From Altererythrobacter sp. CAU 1644 (GTDB lineage Bacteria > Pseudomonadota > Alphaproteobacteria > Sphingomonadales > Sphingomonadaceae): DNA of 64,000 nt. The notes below the pieces were generated by a model. It worked only from the letters and a program-made list of their open reading frames with translations, was not told the DNA's origin and made no database searches. Shown here piece by piece: positions 17,328 to 25,979 of the stretch. The stretch lies in the NCBI RefSeq assembly GCF_029623755.1, contig NZ_CP121106.1, positions 3,177,745-3,241,744 on the forward strand. Direction: 5' to 3'. The stretch's first letter is position 1, and every line of letters starts with the position of its first letter. Both the position numbers and the translations under genes were made by a program.

Positions 17328-17357
17328 CAGGCCCGGCCCGGTTACGGGTCGGGCCTG
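17328..17357 (-). terminator. Hairpin with T-run between acpP and fabF (attenuator-like)
   Basis: On the minus strand the stem CAGGCCCG-a-CCCG pairs with CGGG-c-CGGGCCTG around a four-base loop, 12 pairs plus one mismatch. Five T residues follow six bases after the stem. This is a probable intrinsic terminator lying inside the acpP-fabF-mltG unit. It would let acpP be made in excess of fabF, as ACP is needed in large amounts. Confidence 0.65.
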
Positions 17358-17401
17358 TCCAGTGCCACCACCGGGGCGGCAGCGAAAACGCTCAGGTGTG
17401 T

Positions 17402-17638
17402 TTAGCCCTTGTGTTCTTCGATGTATTTCGTGGCGTCACCGACCGTGGTGATCTTTTCGGCCGCATCGTCCGGGATTTCCACGCCGAATTCTTCTTCGAA
17501 GGCCATCACGAGTTCGACGATGTCGAGGCTGTCTGCGCCCAGATCATCGATGAAGCTGGCTTCTTGGGTGACCTTGTCGGCCTCGACGCCGAGATGCTCG
17601 ACGACAATCTTCTGCACGCGGTCGGCAGTATCGCTCAT
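17402..17638 (-). CDS. acpP: Acyl carrier protein
   Basis: A 78-residue acidic carrier protein of fatty acid synthesis. The phosphopantetheine attachment Ser is in the canonical [15 protein letters not shown] motif. Length is exactly that of housekeeping ACPs. The ATG at 17638 is preceded by AGAGGGA; longer upstream frames have no ACP similarity. It heads the leftward acpP-fabF-mltG unit. Confidence 0.96.
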   Translation of the reverse strand: MSDTADRVQKIVVEHLGVEADKVTQEASFIDDLGADSLDIVELVMAFEEEFGVEIPDDAAEKITTVGDATKYIEEHKG

Positions 17639-17883
17639 ATTATTCCCTCTGTTCCTGGGGGTTTCGAATATCGCTTTTCGCCCTAATGAACCGATCAACG
17701 GAGCGCAAGGGGCATGGCAAATTGCTGTTCGACGGCGTCGCTTCCTGTTTTCAACACGTACCTCGAACGTAGCAATGCATCGACGGAAATTTTCGTATAA
17801 ACAGGATCGGCGGGATCGCACCAATGAGCAGTATCCGAAAATATCGGAGCTAGCTTTACATATTGTCGGACAAGGATTTTTTC

Positions 17884-18648
17884 ATGCGTCAATTGGTTTT
17901 GGCCGCCCTTGCGGCTGTTTCGCTTTCCATTCCGTCCGCTGCCCTCGCACAGGACCGCTCCTCCGCGAAGAAGCAGCAGGACCGCGGCACCGCCGAGATT
18001 CCGCGTTGCAGCCACAATCTTGGAACTGTCGCTATCGTCGAGCCCGACAATCAGTGGTGGCGAGAGCTCAGCCTTGGCAGCCCCGAAGCCATCATGAAGA
18101 TCTTCGTGCAGCAATCCGGCTGCTTCACGCTCGTCAATCGCGGCCGCTCGATGCAGAGCCGCGCGATGGAACGCGCCCTCGCCGACCAGGGCGAGCTGCA
18201 GGAAGGATCAAACCTCGGAAAGGGCCAGGTCAAGGCGGCAGACTATTTCCTCCAGCCCGATATCGTCACCACCAACAGCAATAGCGGCGGCGGCGGCCTC
18301 GGCGGCGCCATCGGCGGACTGCTCGGCAACCGGTTGCTGGGCGGACTCGCGGGCGGCATCAACGTGAAGAAGAAAGAGGCCAACGTTACCCTTTCGATCG
18401 TCAATGCTCGTACGACCGTCGAAGAGGCGCTGACCGAAGGCTACGCCCGCAAGAAGGATATCGGCTTCGGAGCCGGCGGCGGTGGCGGCTGGTGGGGCGG
18501 TTTCGCCGCGGCCGGCGGAACAGGCTATCAAAACACCGAGATCGGACAGGTCATCGTCCTCGCTTATCTCGATGCCTATACCAAACTCGTCGACCAGCTC
18601 GGCGGACTTCCTGACGATGCCGCTGCTGCCGCGCCGGAAGCCAAATAG
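17884..18648 (+). CDS. CsgG/HfaB-family secreted protein
   Basis: A 254-residue envelope protein of the CsgG/HfaB family, whose members form outer-membrane secretion pores or assembly factors for curli or holdfast. The signal peptide is residues 1-22 (ends SAALAQ). Family features are the FTLVNRG and ADYFLQPDIV stretches, a glycine-rich central part, NVTLSIVNARTTVEEALTEGYA, and a late GQVIVLAYLDAYTKLV. Unlike CsgG it has no lipobox cysteine at the cleavage site. No curli or holdfast genes lie nearby. The ATG at 17884 starts the signal peptide; AAGGA lies about nine bases upstream. Confidence 0.8.
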   Translation: MRQLVLAALAAVSLSIPSAALAQDRSSAKKQQDRGTAEIPRCSHNLGTVAIVEPDNQWWRELSLGSPEAIMKIFVQQSGCFTLVNRGRSMQSRAMERALADQGELQEGSNLGKGQVKAADYFLQPDIVTTNSNSGGGGLGGAIGGLLGNRLLGGLAGGINVKKKEANVTLSIVNARTTVEEALTEGYARKKDIGFGAGGGGGWWGGFAAAGGTGYQNTEIGQVIVLAYLDAYTKLVDQLGGLPDDAAAAAPEAK

Positions 18649-18665
18649 GGGCAAATGACCACACT

Positions 18666-18735
18666 GGAGGTCGATCGAACCTCCTAGATACCATCCATCG
18701 CGTTATCCCGAGGGTGGACATGATCCACCCTCGGG
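18666..18735. repeat. Two adjacent inverted repeats after the CsgG-like gene
   Basis: The first (18666-18684) is GGAGGT/ACCTCC around a seven-base centre. The second (18707-18735) is a perfect 12-bp stem, CCCGAGGGTGGA and its complement, around CATGA. They lie 17 and 58 bases after the CsgG-like stop and before the antiporter. They could end transcription, but no T tract follows; the second could also be an operator for the antiporter gene. Confidence 0.5.
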
Positions 18736-18777
18736 CGCACCATCGCTACTCGTTCGATTGGAACAGGGGGTAGCTGG

Positions 18778-20019
18778 ATGGAAGGGATCGGCCTGCTGGT
18801 CGTGCTGGCCGCGATCTTTACTTTCGCCATGTTCGGGCGGAGGCTCGAACGCACGATCATCACGGCGCCGATGGTCTTCCTGGCTGTGGGATATGCACTG
18901 TCCTCTACCGACTGGTTGCCCGAGGATGCGGCCCGCGAATCGCTCGAGATCCTCGCCGAGGTAACGCTCGTCATCCTGCTGTTCCTCGATGCTTCGCAAA
19001 TCGACCTTGGCCATCTCAAGAAACAGCATGTCTGGCCGCAGCGAATGCTCATTCGCGGAATGCCGCTTGCTATAGTATTCGGCACACTTGCGGCATGGCT
19101 GTTCTTTCCTTCCTGGCCGCTGGTCGCGCTTGCCCTGGTCGCCGCGCTCCTGACACCGACCGACGCCGCGCTGGGCCAATCAATCCTGATGAACAAGCAG
19201 ATCCCGGTTCGCGTACGGCGGAGCCTGACCGTCGAAAGCGGCCTCAACGACGGTCTCGCGCTCCCTGCTGTGCTGTTGTTCGCCAGCCTCACCGCGCAGG
19301 CAATGGATCTGGGCACGCGCGACTGGCTGCTGTTCGCCATCCTTCAGTTGACGCTCGGCCCGCTGGTGGGGGTGGTCATCGGCTACGCTGCAGGCAAGGC
19401 CCATCTGGCAGCCGATGAACGAATGCTATCCTCGCGCACCCTTGAAGGAATCGCCGCGCTCACGCTGGCCATGGCGACCTATCTGATCGCGGACCTCGTG
19501 GGCGGCAACGGGTTCATGGCCGCCTTTGTGGGCGGGCTCTGCTTCGGAAACATCGTGAAGGGCAAATGCGACTTCGTCTTCGAATTTAGCGAGGGCGAAG
19601 GCCAACTGCTGATGTGGGGTACGTTTCTCCTGGTCGGACTGACCTTGCTTCCAGATGCGCTGGCAATGCTCGATTGGCGGGTTGCCGGGCTGATCCTCGT
19701 CAGCCTGTTCATCGTGCGCCCGCTGGCAATCTGGTTGTCACTGGCCGGTAGCGATGCTTCCCCAACAACGCGGCTGTTCTTCGGCTGGTTCGGGCCGAGG
19801 GGGCTTGCGACCGCGATTTTCGCGCTGCTGATAATCGAAAAGCTGGACGGCTGGCTGGCCGCCCCGATCATGGCGGTCGCGATCAACGCGGTGTGGATCA
19901 GCGCATTGTTGCACGGCGTGACTGCCGCTCCGCTCGGCAATGCCTATGCCCGCAAAGCCGAGGCGACCGACGAATGTCCGGAGAAGATGGCGATCATCGA
20001 GCCGTTCGGGCGCGTCTAG
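18778..20019 (+). CDS. Cation:proton antiporter (CPA1, NhaP-like)
   Basis: A 413-residue inner-membrane antiporter with about 12 hydrophobic segments, exchanging Na+ or K+ for protons. The CPA1 signature is clear: LTPTDAALGQSI with the transport Asp, then RRSLTVESGLNDGLALP carrying the ESGLND motif, and FFGWFGPRGLATAIF near the C-terminus. No regulatory RCK or TrkA domain is attached, so it differs from KefB/KefC. It follows two inverted repeats and is monocistronic as far as seen. Confidence 0.88.
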   Translation: MEGIGLLVVLAAIFTFAMFGRRLERTIITAPMVFLAVGYALSSTDWLPEDAARESLEILAEVTLVILLFLDASQIDLGHLKKQHVWPQRMLIRGMPLAIVFGTLAAWLFFPSWPLVALALVAALLTPTDAALGQSILMNKQIPVRVRRSLTVESGLNDGLALPAVLLFASLTAQAMDLGTRDWLLFAILQLTLGPLVGVVIGYAAGKAHLAADERMLSSRTLEGIAALTLAMATYLIADLVGGNGFMAAFVGGLCFGNIVKGKCDFVFEFSEGEGQLLMWGTFLLVGLTLLPDALAMLDWRVAGLILVSLFIVRPLAIWLSLAGSDASPTTRLFFGWFGPRGLATAIFALLIIEKLDGWLAAPIMAVAINAVWISALLHGVTAAPLGNAYARKAEATDECPEKMAIIEPFGRV

Positions 20020-20143
20020 CAAAGCGATCTCTCGCACAATATCCGAAACGCGCCTTCAATCCTCTGCAAAATTCGCAGGCCGGGCGCCCGTTGAACGGAC
20101 CGGCGCGGCAAAAGGGCGGCCCACCTATATCTTTTCGGAAACG

Positions 20144-20170
20144 GGAACCCTTTAGCCCTTCCCATGCGTT
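20144..20170 (+). promoter_or_regulatory. Possible EcfG-type general stress promoter
   Basis: GGAAC at 20144-20148 and CGTT at 20167-20170 are separated by 18 bases, close to the alphaproteobacterial EcfG consensus GGAAC-N16/17-CGTT but one base long. It sits 40 bases before the start of a DUF2383 gene, a class often stress induced. Tentative. Confidence 0.3.
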
Positions 20171-20209
20171 GGTGATGTATCCAACCTTCTGAAAAGGGAC
20201 GCAAAACAC

Positions 20210-20641
20210 ATGGCTAGTACCGTATTCAAATCGCTTACCGACACCACCTTCGATTCGGTCGAGGGCTATCGCAAGGCGGCCGAAAAGGCCGAGAGTCCGA
20301 GCCTCAAGCAGGCCCTTACACAACGTTGCCAGCAGCGTGAGCAGACCCTGCAGCAGATGAACGCCGAACTGCAGCGACAGGGTGACGAACTTGTCACCAA
20401 GGGCACCGTCAGCGGCGAACTGCATCAACTGTGGATGGGCATCACCGACATGTTCGAAAATGGCGACGAAGCCGCGACCGAGCGCGTCGAGGAAGGCGAA
20501 GACTACATCAAGGGCAAGTTCGAATCGGCGCTGAAGAGCGATGCGCTGGACGTCCAAGAACGTGCGATCGTCGAGCAGTGCTACAACGAGATCTGCGAAG
20601 GCGAACGCTTCGCCGATATGCTCGAACACCAGTACGACTGA
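20210..20641 (+). CDS. PA2169-family four-helix-bundle protein (DUF2383)
   Basis: A 143-residue all-helical, ferritin-like protein of unknown function. The start FKSLTDTTFDSVEGYRKAAEKAESPSLK-type pattern, AELQRQGDELV and the C-terminal ALDVQERAIVEQCYNEI are typical of DUF2383. Acidic and basic helices suggest a soluble cytoplasmic bundle. The gene has a strong terminator and perhaps a stress promoter, so it is a single-gene unit. Confidence 0.82.
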   Translation: MASTVFKSLTDTTFDSVEGYRKAAEKAESPSLKQALTQRCQQREQTLQQMNAELQRQGDELVTKGTVSGELHQLWMGITDMFENGDEAATERVEEGEDYIKGKFESALKSDALDVQERAIVEQCYNEICEGERFADMLEHQYD

Positions 20642-20662
20642 TCATTTGGTCGCCCGAACGAT

Positions 20663-20694
20663 AAAGGGCGCGGTTTCGACACCGCGCCCTTTTT
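20663..20694. terminator. Bidirectional intrinsic terminator
   Basis: A perfect 12-bp stem AAAGGGCGCGGT/ACCGCGCCCTTT with loop TTCGAC is followed by more T residues on the plus strand. It ends the DUF2383 gene and can also serve the convergent aspS gene. Confidence 0.88.
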
Positions 20695-20716
20695 CATTTC
20701 GTCGAGTGATAGGCGA

Positions 20717-22513
20717 TTATGCGCCCTCGCCCTCTTTCTTCGGCGGCTCGACCACCCGCAGGTGAAGTTCGCGCAACTGCTTGGGCTCCGGCTTGCTCGG
20801 CGCGCCCATCAGCAGGTCTTCCGCTTTCTGGTTCATCGGGAACAGCGTGATCTCGCGCAGGTTCTGCGCGCCGCAGAGCAGCATCACGATCCGATCGACG
20901 CCAGCGGCCATCCCGCCATGCGGTGGAGCGCCATACTGGAACGCGCGGTACATGCCGCCAAACTGTTCCTCGACGTCTGCCTTGCTCAGCCCGACAATTT
21001 CGAAGGCCTTCACCATGGTTTCTGGCTTGTGGTTACGGATCGATCCCGAGGCGATTTCGTAGCCGTTGCAGACGAGGTCGTACTGGTAGGCGTTGATCGT
21101 CAACGGATCCTTGGTTTCAAGCGCCTCCAGTTCGCCCTGCGGCATCGAGAACGGGTTGTGGCTGAAGTCGACTTTCTTCTCGTCCTCGTCATATTCGTAG
21201 AACGGGAAATCGATGATCCAGGCGAGTTCGAACCGGTCCTTGTCGATCAGTTCCAATTGCTCGCCGACGCGAATGCGCGCAGCGCCTGCCAGCTTGGCCG
21301 CGTCGCTTTCCTTGCCTGCGGCAAAGAAACAGCCGTCGTTCTCGCCCAGGCCCAGCTCGGCATAGAGCTTCTCCATGCCCTCCTGGCCGTGGTTCTTGGC
21401 GATCGGGCCGCCAAACTCGCCACCCTTGCGGGTAACATAGCCAAGCCCGGCGAAGCCTTCCTTGCGCGCCCAATCGTTCATGTCGTCGAAGAACTTGCGG
21501 CTCTTCTCATGCGTGCCCGGCGCCGGGATCACGCGCACAACACCGCCGGTTCCGACGATCTTCTCGAACAGACCAAAGCCAGACTTTGCGAAATGCGTCG
21601 TGACATCGGTGATGATCAGCGGATTGCGCAGGTCGGGCTTGTCGCTGCCGTATTTGAGCATCGCTTCGGCATATGGGATGCGCGGGAACTGGCCCGCGGG
21701 CGTCACATGCTTGCCATTGGCAAAGGCTTCGAAGGTACCGGCAATCACCGGCTCCATGGTGTCCCACACCTCTTCCTGGGTGACGAAGCTCATTTCGAGG
21801 TCGAGCTGGTAGAACTCGCCCGGCAGGCGGTCTGCCCGTGGGTCCTCGTCACGGAAGCAGGGCGCGATCTGGAAGTAGCGGTCGAACCCGGCGACCATCA
21901 GCAGCTGTTTGTACTGCTGCGGCGCCTGCGGCAGCGCGTAGAACTTGCCGGCATGAATGCGGCTCGGAACCAGGAAGTCTCGCGCGCCTTCGGGGCTCGA
22001 CGCTGTCAGAATCGGGGTCGAGAATTCGTTGAAGCCCGCGCCCTTCATGCGCTCGCGCATGTCCGAAACGACGGCCACGCGGGTCATGATGTTCTTGTGC
22101 AGCGTTTCACGACGCAAGTCGAGGAAGCGGTACTTGAGCCGGATATCCTCGGGATATTCCTGCTCCCCGGCAACCGGCATCGGCAGTTCTTCCGCCGCAC
22201 TCTGGACGGTGATTCCGCGAGCAAAGACCTCGATCTCGCCGGTGGGAAGATCCTTGTTCACTGTCTCGGGAGTGCGCGCCTTCACTTGGCCATCGACCGT
22301 TACAACCGATTCGGGACGGAGCCGCTCCAACACCGCCAAAGCCGGCGAATCCTCGTCGGCAACGATCTGGGTGATGCCGTAATGATCGCGCAAATCGACG
22401 AACAGCACGCCGCCATGGTCGCGCTTGCGATGAATCCAACCCGACAGGCGGACTGTTTCTCCGACATTTTCTGCCGAAAGCTGTGCGCAGTTGTGGGTAC
22501 GATAGGCGTGCAT
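20717..22513 (-). CDS. aspS: Aspartyl-tRNA synthetase
   Basis: A 598-residue class II synthetase that charges tRNA-Asp. The N-terminal OB-fold anticodon-binding domain ([23 protein letters not shown]) is followed by motif 2 ([16 protein letters not shown]) and motif 3 ([13 protein letters not shown]). The bacterial insertion (GAD) domain is present in the middle, which accounts for the length. Start and length fit the bacterial enzyme. Many alphaproteobacteria use this enzyme to charge both tRNA-Asp and tRNA-Asn; that was not tested here. Confidence 0.96.
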   Translation of the reverse strand: MHAYRTHNCAQLSAENVGETVRLSGWIHRKRDHGGVLFVDLRDHYGITQIVADEDSPALAVLERLRPESVVTVDGQVKARTPETVNKDLPTGEIEVFARGITVQSAAEELPMPVAGEQEYPEDIRLKYRFLDLRRETLHKNIMTRVAVVSDMRERMKGAGFNEFSTPILTASSPEGARDFLVPSRIHAGKFYALPQAPQQYKQLLMVAGFDRYFQIAPCFRDEDPRADRLPGEFYQLDLEMSFVTQEEVWDTMEPVIAGTFEAFANGKHVTPAGQFPRIPYAEAMLKYGSDKPDLRNPLIITDVTTHFAKSGFGLFEKIVGTGGVVRVIPAPGTHEKSRKFFDDMNDWARKEGFAGLGYVTRKGGEFGGPIAKNHGQEGMEKLYAELGLGENDGCFFAAGKESDAAKLAGAARIRVGEQLELIDKDRFELAWIIDFPFYEYDEDEKKVDFSHNPFSMPQGELEALETKDPLTINAYQYDLVCNGYEIASGSIRNHKPETMVKAFEIVGLSKADVEEQFGGMYRAFQYGAPPHGGMAAGVDRIVMLLCGAQNLREITLFPMNQKAEDLLMGAPSKPEPKQLRELHLRVVEPPKKEGEGA

Positions 22514-22696
22514 CTAAAATCTTTCCATTTTCGGAGCTATGACGCTAAGGGCGCCCGCAAACAAAACAGGCGTGCGCCGCATGCGACTGTATCGCGCGCG
22601 CTAACAGGGGAAGAGGGTGGCTTTGTCAAGGCACCTGACCCTCCAATTGGGCTTTGGCCCGGGGGCGGCACTCCGCCCACAGAAACGAAATGACGA

Positions 22697-23899
22697 ATGA
22701 AAATACATGATCTGATTACCACGACCGAGGCCCTCGAAGATCTCTGCGAGCGCCTGGCCAAGTCCGAATTCGTTGCCGTTGACACCGAATTCATGCGTGA
22801 AAACACCTATTGGCCCGAACTCTGCCTCGTGCAGATCGCCAATGAAGAAGAGGCCGCGGCAATCGACCCGCTCGCCGACGGGATCGACCTTTCTCCCCTG
22901 CTCGACCTGATGTGCGCGAATGAAGACGTGCTCAAGGTCTTCCATGCAGGCGGCCAGGATGTCGAGATAATCGTCAACCTGGCAGGCAAGACCCCGCATC
23001 CGATCTTCGACACGCAGATCGCGATGATGGCGATCAGCCAGTCCGAACAGATCGGCTACGCCAATCTGGTCGAAAGCTGGCTGGGAATCACGGTCGACAA
23101 GGGCGCGCGCTTCACCGACTGGAGTCGCCGCCCTCTCACCAGCCGACAGATCGAGTATGCGATTGGCGACGTCACGCATCTCTCGAAGATTTTCCCGAAA
23201 ATCCTCAAGAAGCTGATCAAGACCGGGCGCGGAGCCTGGCTCGATGCCGAAATGGACAAGCTGGCCGACGTGTCGAACTACGTCGTCGATCCCGAGCAGG
23301 CGTGGCGCCGCATTCGCCAGCCGGGTCGCAACCCGCAGGTCCTGGGTCGGCTCAAGTCTCTTGCCGCGTGGCGCGAAGGCGAAGCGCAGCACAAGAACAT
23401 CCCGCGTGGACGGATCATGCGCGACGAAACCCTCGCCGACATCGCCAGCCACCCGCCCAAGCAGCAGAACGATCTCGCCAAGGTGCGCGGGCTCTCGAGT
23501 GCCTGGCGCGACAACGATATCGGCAAGCGGCTGATGAAGGTGCTCGAGAAGGCCGAGCCGCTCGACAAGGACGAACTGCCCGAAAAGATGAAGCGCGGCG
23601 CACCGCTGGGCAAGGAAGGGGCGCTGGTAGCCGATCTGCTCAAGCTACTGCTCAAGATCCGCTCGCGCGAGATCGATGTGGCATCGCGGCTGTTGACCCG
23701 GGCCGAGGAAATGGAAGCGCTCGCCGCCGGCGTCCGCGACCTACCGGTGCTTGAGGGCTGGCGCTACGAAGTTTTTGGGCGCGACGCGCTCGAACTCGTC
23801 GAGGGCAAGCTCGCCTTCGCTGTTCGCAACGGCAAGCTCGCCATGACACATATCGATGATATGCAAGCGGTCATGGAAGAAGCGCTCGCCGCCGAATGA
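22697..23899 (+). CDS. rnd: Ribonuclease D
   Basis: A 400-residue 3'-5' exoribonuclease for tRNA and structured RNA maturation. The DEDD nuclease domain is N-terminal: VDTEFMRE (Exo I), VFHAGGQDVEI (Exo II) and QIEYAIGDVTHL (Exo III). An HRDC domain follows at about 205-290 (WREGEAQHKNIPRGRIM). It is slightly longer than the Escherichia coli protein (375). Its stop overlaps the oxyR start by ATGA, so the two are translationally coupled. Confidence 0.95.
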   Translation: MKIHDLITTTEALEDLCERLAKSEFVAVDTEFMRENTYWPELCLVQIANEEEAAAIDPLADGIDLSPLLDLMCANEDVLKVFHAGGQDVEIIVNLAGKTPHPIFDTQIAMMAISQSEQIGYANLVESWLGITVDKGARFTDWSRRPLTSRQIEYAIGDVTHLSKIFPKILKKLIKTGRGAWLDAEMDKLADVSNYVVDPEQAWRRIRQPGRNPQVLGRLKSLAAWREGEAQHKNIPRGRIMRDETLADIASHPPKQQNDLAKVRGLSSAWRDNDIGKRLMKVLEKAEPLDKDELPEKMKRGAPLGKEGALVADLLKLLLKIRSREIDVASRLLTRAEEMEALAAGVRDLPVLEGWRYEVFGRDALELVEGKLAFAVRNGKLAMTHIDDMQAVMEEALAAE

Positions 23900-24792
23900 G
23901 CACCTACCTTCCGACCATCAAGCAATTGCAATATCTCGTTGCCTTGCACGAGCATGGCCATTTCGGCCGCGCGGCCGAGGCGAGCTTCGTGTCGCAATCG
24001 ACCCTGTCCGCGGGGATCCGCGAGCTGGAATCGCTGCTTGGCGTGACGCTGGTTGAGCGCAGTCGCCGTGTTGTACGGTTCACATCGTTGGGCGAACAGG
24101 TGGTGGAGAAGGCGCACCGGCTGTTGCGCGAGGCAGAAGAGCTTTCCGACCTGGTTCAAGCGGCGGGGAAGCCCCTGTCGGGCACGCTTCGCATGAGCGT
24201 GATCCCAACTATCGCGCCTTTCATGCTCCCGCGGATCCTTCCGCGCCTCAAGAAGGAACGCCCGGAACTCAAGCTCTTCCTGCGCGAAGAGACCAGCCAG
24301 GATGCTGTCGAATCACTCCAGCATGGGCGGGTCGATTGCGTCTTGCTCGCCCTACCCTTCGCGACCGGCGAAGTCGAAAGCGCGCACATTGCCGACGACC
24401 GCCTGTTCGTGGCTTTCCCCAAGGACGACCCGCGCGATCCCCCGGACGCGGTGCCGCCCTCGATGATTGACGAGGGGCGCTTGCTGCTGCTGGAAGATGG
24501 GCACTGCCTGAAGGAGCACGCGCTCGCCGCTTGCAACCGGCCGGAGCTACGCGCTTCAGCGACCATGATCGGCACCTCGCTTCACACCCTGGTGCAAATG
24601 GTCGATAACGATCTCGGGCTGACGATGCTGCCCGAAATGGCACTTGAAGCGGGAATCCTGACCGGGACGGAGGTGGTCGCGCGACCCCTTAAGACCGTCA
24701 ATGCCAAACGCGAAATCGCGCTGATCTGGCGCAAGAATTCACCCCGTGCCGAGGAATTCAAACTGCTGGCTGAAGAATTGAAGGCGGGTTAG
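23896..24792 (+). CDS. oxyR: OxyR, LysR-type peroxide sensor
   Basis: A 298-residue LysR-family regulator. The winged helix is at residues 1-60 (LQYLVALHEHGHFGRAAEAS, then SQSTLSAGIRELE). The redox pair is visible as Cys204 and Cys213 in GHCLKEHALAAC, the same nine-residue spacing as Cys199/Cys208 of E. coli OxyR, so it should form the peroxide-induced disulfide. It probably activates catalase or peroxidase genes elsewhere; none is nearby. It is coupled to rnd by a four-base overlap, an unusual partner, and its stop overlaps the end of a convergent small membrane gene by four bases. Confidence 0.93.
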   Translation: MSTYLPTIKQLQYLVALHEHGHFGRAAEASFVSQSTLSAGIRELESLLGVTLVERSRRVVRFTSLGEQVVEKAHRLLREAEELSDLVQAAGKPLSGTLRMSVIPTIAPFMLPRILPRLKKERPELKLFLREETSQDAVESLQHGRVDCVLLALPFATGEVESAHIADDRLFVAFPKDDPRDPPDAVPPSMIDEGRLLLLEDGHCLKEHALAACNRPELRASATMIGTSLHTLVQMVDNDLGLTMLPEMALEAGILTGTEVVARPLKTVNAKREIALIWRKNSPRAEEFKLLAEELKAG

Positions 24793-25055
24793 CCGGCTTT
24801 CGCGGGTGCCGTCGCGAGTTTTTCCATCGCGAAGCGTTCGAGCCGTTTCGCTGCAACGATCGGCACGATGACCGACAGCGCAATCCCGGCCAGCGAACAC
24901 ATACCGAGCCAGATCGCCATCGCCGATCCACCCGACTGGTACATCGCATAGAGCACGGGAACGGCGAGCACCGCACCGCGCACTTCGTTGAAGATCAGGG
25001 CGTAGGCGCCGGCCTTGAAAAACAGGCCAATAAATGTCGTCAGCGAAAAACTCAT
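24789..25055 (-). CDS. Small hypothetical membrane protein, 88 aa
   Basis: Not recognised as a named family. It has two to three hydrophobic segments (about residues 4-22, 26-42 and 45-68) and an amphipathic basic C-terminus (AAKRLERFAMEKLATAPAKAG). The start at 25055 gives MSFSLTTFIGLFFKAG. It lies tail to tail with oxyR with a four-base overlap. Codon use is normal for the window. Likely real, function unknown. Confidence 0.6.
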   Translation of the reverse strand: MSFSLTTFIGLFFKAGAYALIFNEVRGAVLAVPVLYAMYQSGGSAMAIWLGMCSLAGIALSVIVPIVAAKRLERFAMEKLATAPAKAG

Positions 25056-25273
25056 GCCGCCGTCCTAGGGGCAAGAGGTTGACATTCGGTTGATAGGCGC
25101 GCGTTTCCCGCGCGCGCGCTGCAGAAGTGCATGACGAGCGCCCGATAATCGTGTTGTTGTCTATAACCCTATTAGCGCACAAACCGCGTTTTGGTTTCAC
25201 CCGGAAATAAAGAAAATCGGGGATCGTAAGATCATTGGCGACACGAATACTTGCCGCGCCGAATCTTATCTCG

Positions 25274-25867
25274 TTAATCCATATGCTTAAGGCCGACGCG
25301 GAGATAGTCCCAGCCGGTCATCAATGTCAGGACGGCCGCAGCCCAAAGGGTGGTCAGACCGACCGTATGCGGCACATTCGCCTCGATCCCTGCCACAACC
25401 ACGTTCCAGCCAGGCAGCCCTTTACCCAGAATAAGCGAGCCCAACGCGATCAGTTGGAAGGTCGTCTTCCATTTCGCGAGGCGCGTCACGGGTACCGAGA
25501 CCTGCAATCCGCCGAGAAACTCACGCAGGCCTGAAACGGCAATCTCGCGCACAAGAATGATCAGCCCTGCGATGACGTGCATGTCGCCTACATAGGGTCC
25601 GCGCAATACGCCCTGGGCGGTCAGTACCAGGATGACCGCGGCGACCATGATCTTGTCGGCGATGGGATCGAGAAAGATACCGAGTTTCGACACGGCGCCA
25701 CTCGACCGCGCGAGGTAGCCATCGAAATAGTCGGTGATCCCCATCAGGCTGTAGAGCCCGAAAGCCAACAGGTATCCCATCGCCCAGTCGGGCCACCACA
25801 GCAGAAAGGCAAGGAACGGCACCGCGAAGATGCGCGAGAGCGTCAGGATGTTCGGCAACGTCAGCAT
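25274..25867 (-). CDS. pgsA: CDP-diacylglycerol-glycerol-3-phosphate 3-phosphatidyltransferase
   Basis: A 197-residue inner-membrane enzyme making phosphatidylglycerol phosphate, the precursor of phosphatidylglycerol and cardiolipin. The CDP-alcohol phosphotransferase motif is intact: TDYFDGYLAR followed by GIFLDPIADK (pattern DG-x2-AR-x8-G-x3-D-x3-D). It starts with TLPNILTLSRI, the usual N-terminus, so the ATG at 25867 is chosen over a longer frame. It is divergent from an LplT-like lysophospholipid transporter, a sensible functional neighbour. Confidence 0.93.
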   Translation of the reverse strand: MLTLPNILTLSRIFAVPFLAFLLWWPDWAMGYLLAFGLYSLMGITDYFDGYLARSSGAVSKLGIFLDPIADKIMVAAVILVLTAQGVLRGPYVGDMHVIAGLIILVREIAVSGLREFLGGLQVSVPVTRLAKWKTTFQLIALGSLILGKGLPGWNVVVAGIEANVPHTVGLTTLWAAAVLTLMTGWDYLRVGLKHMD

Positions 25868-25979
25868 CCCGCATTCCCTAGCGGCAGTTAGCGCGGGGCA
25901 AAAGATGCGCGCATTACCTTGTTCACCGCTACGCATGGTCTAAGGACCGCAATTGGGTGAGGATACATCGGGAAGCCAT

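Noticed and set aside
20762..22693. 643-codon frame antisense to aspS
   Set aside because: aspS is certain. The antisense frame lacks any recognisable domain and follows the wobble pattern of a shadow.
25090..25125. GC-rich alternating GCGCGC palindrome upstream of a small membrane gene
   Set aside because: Low-complexity GCGC runs form palindromes by chance in high-GC DNA; no context supports a site.
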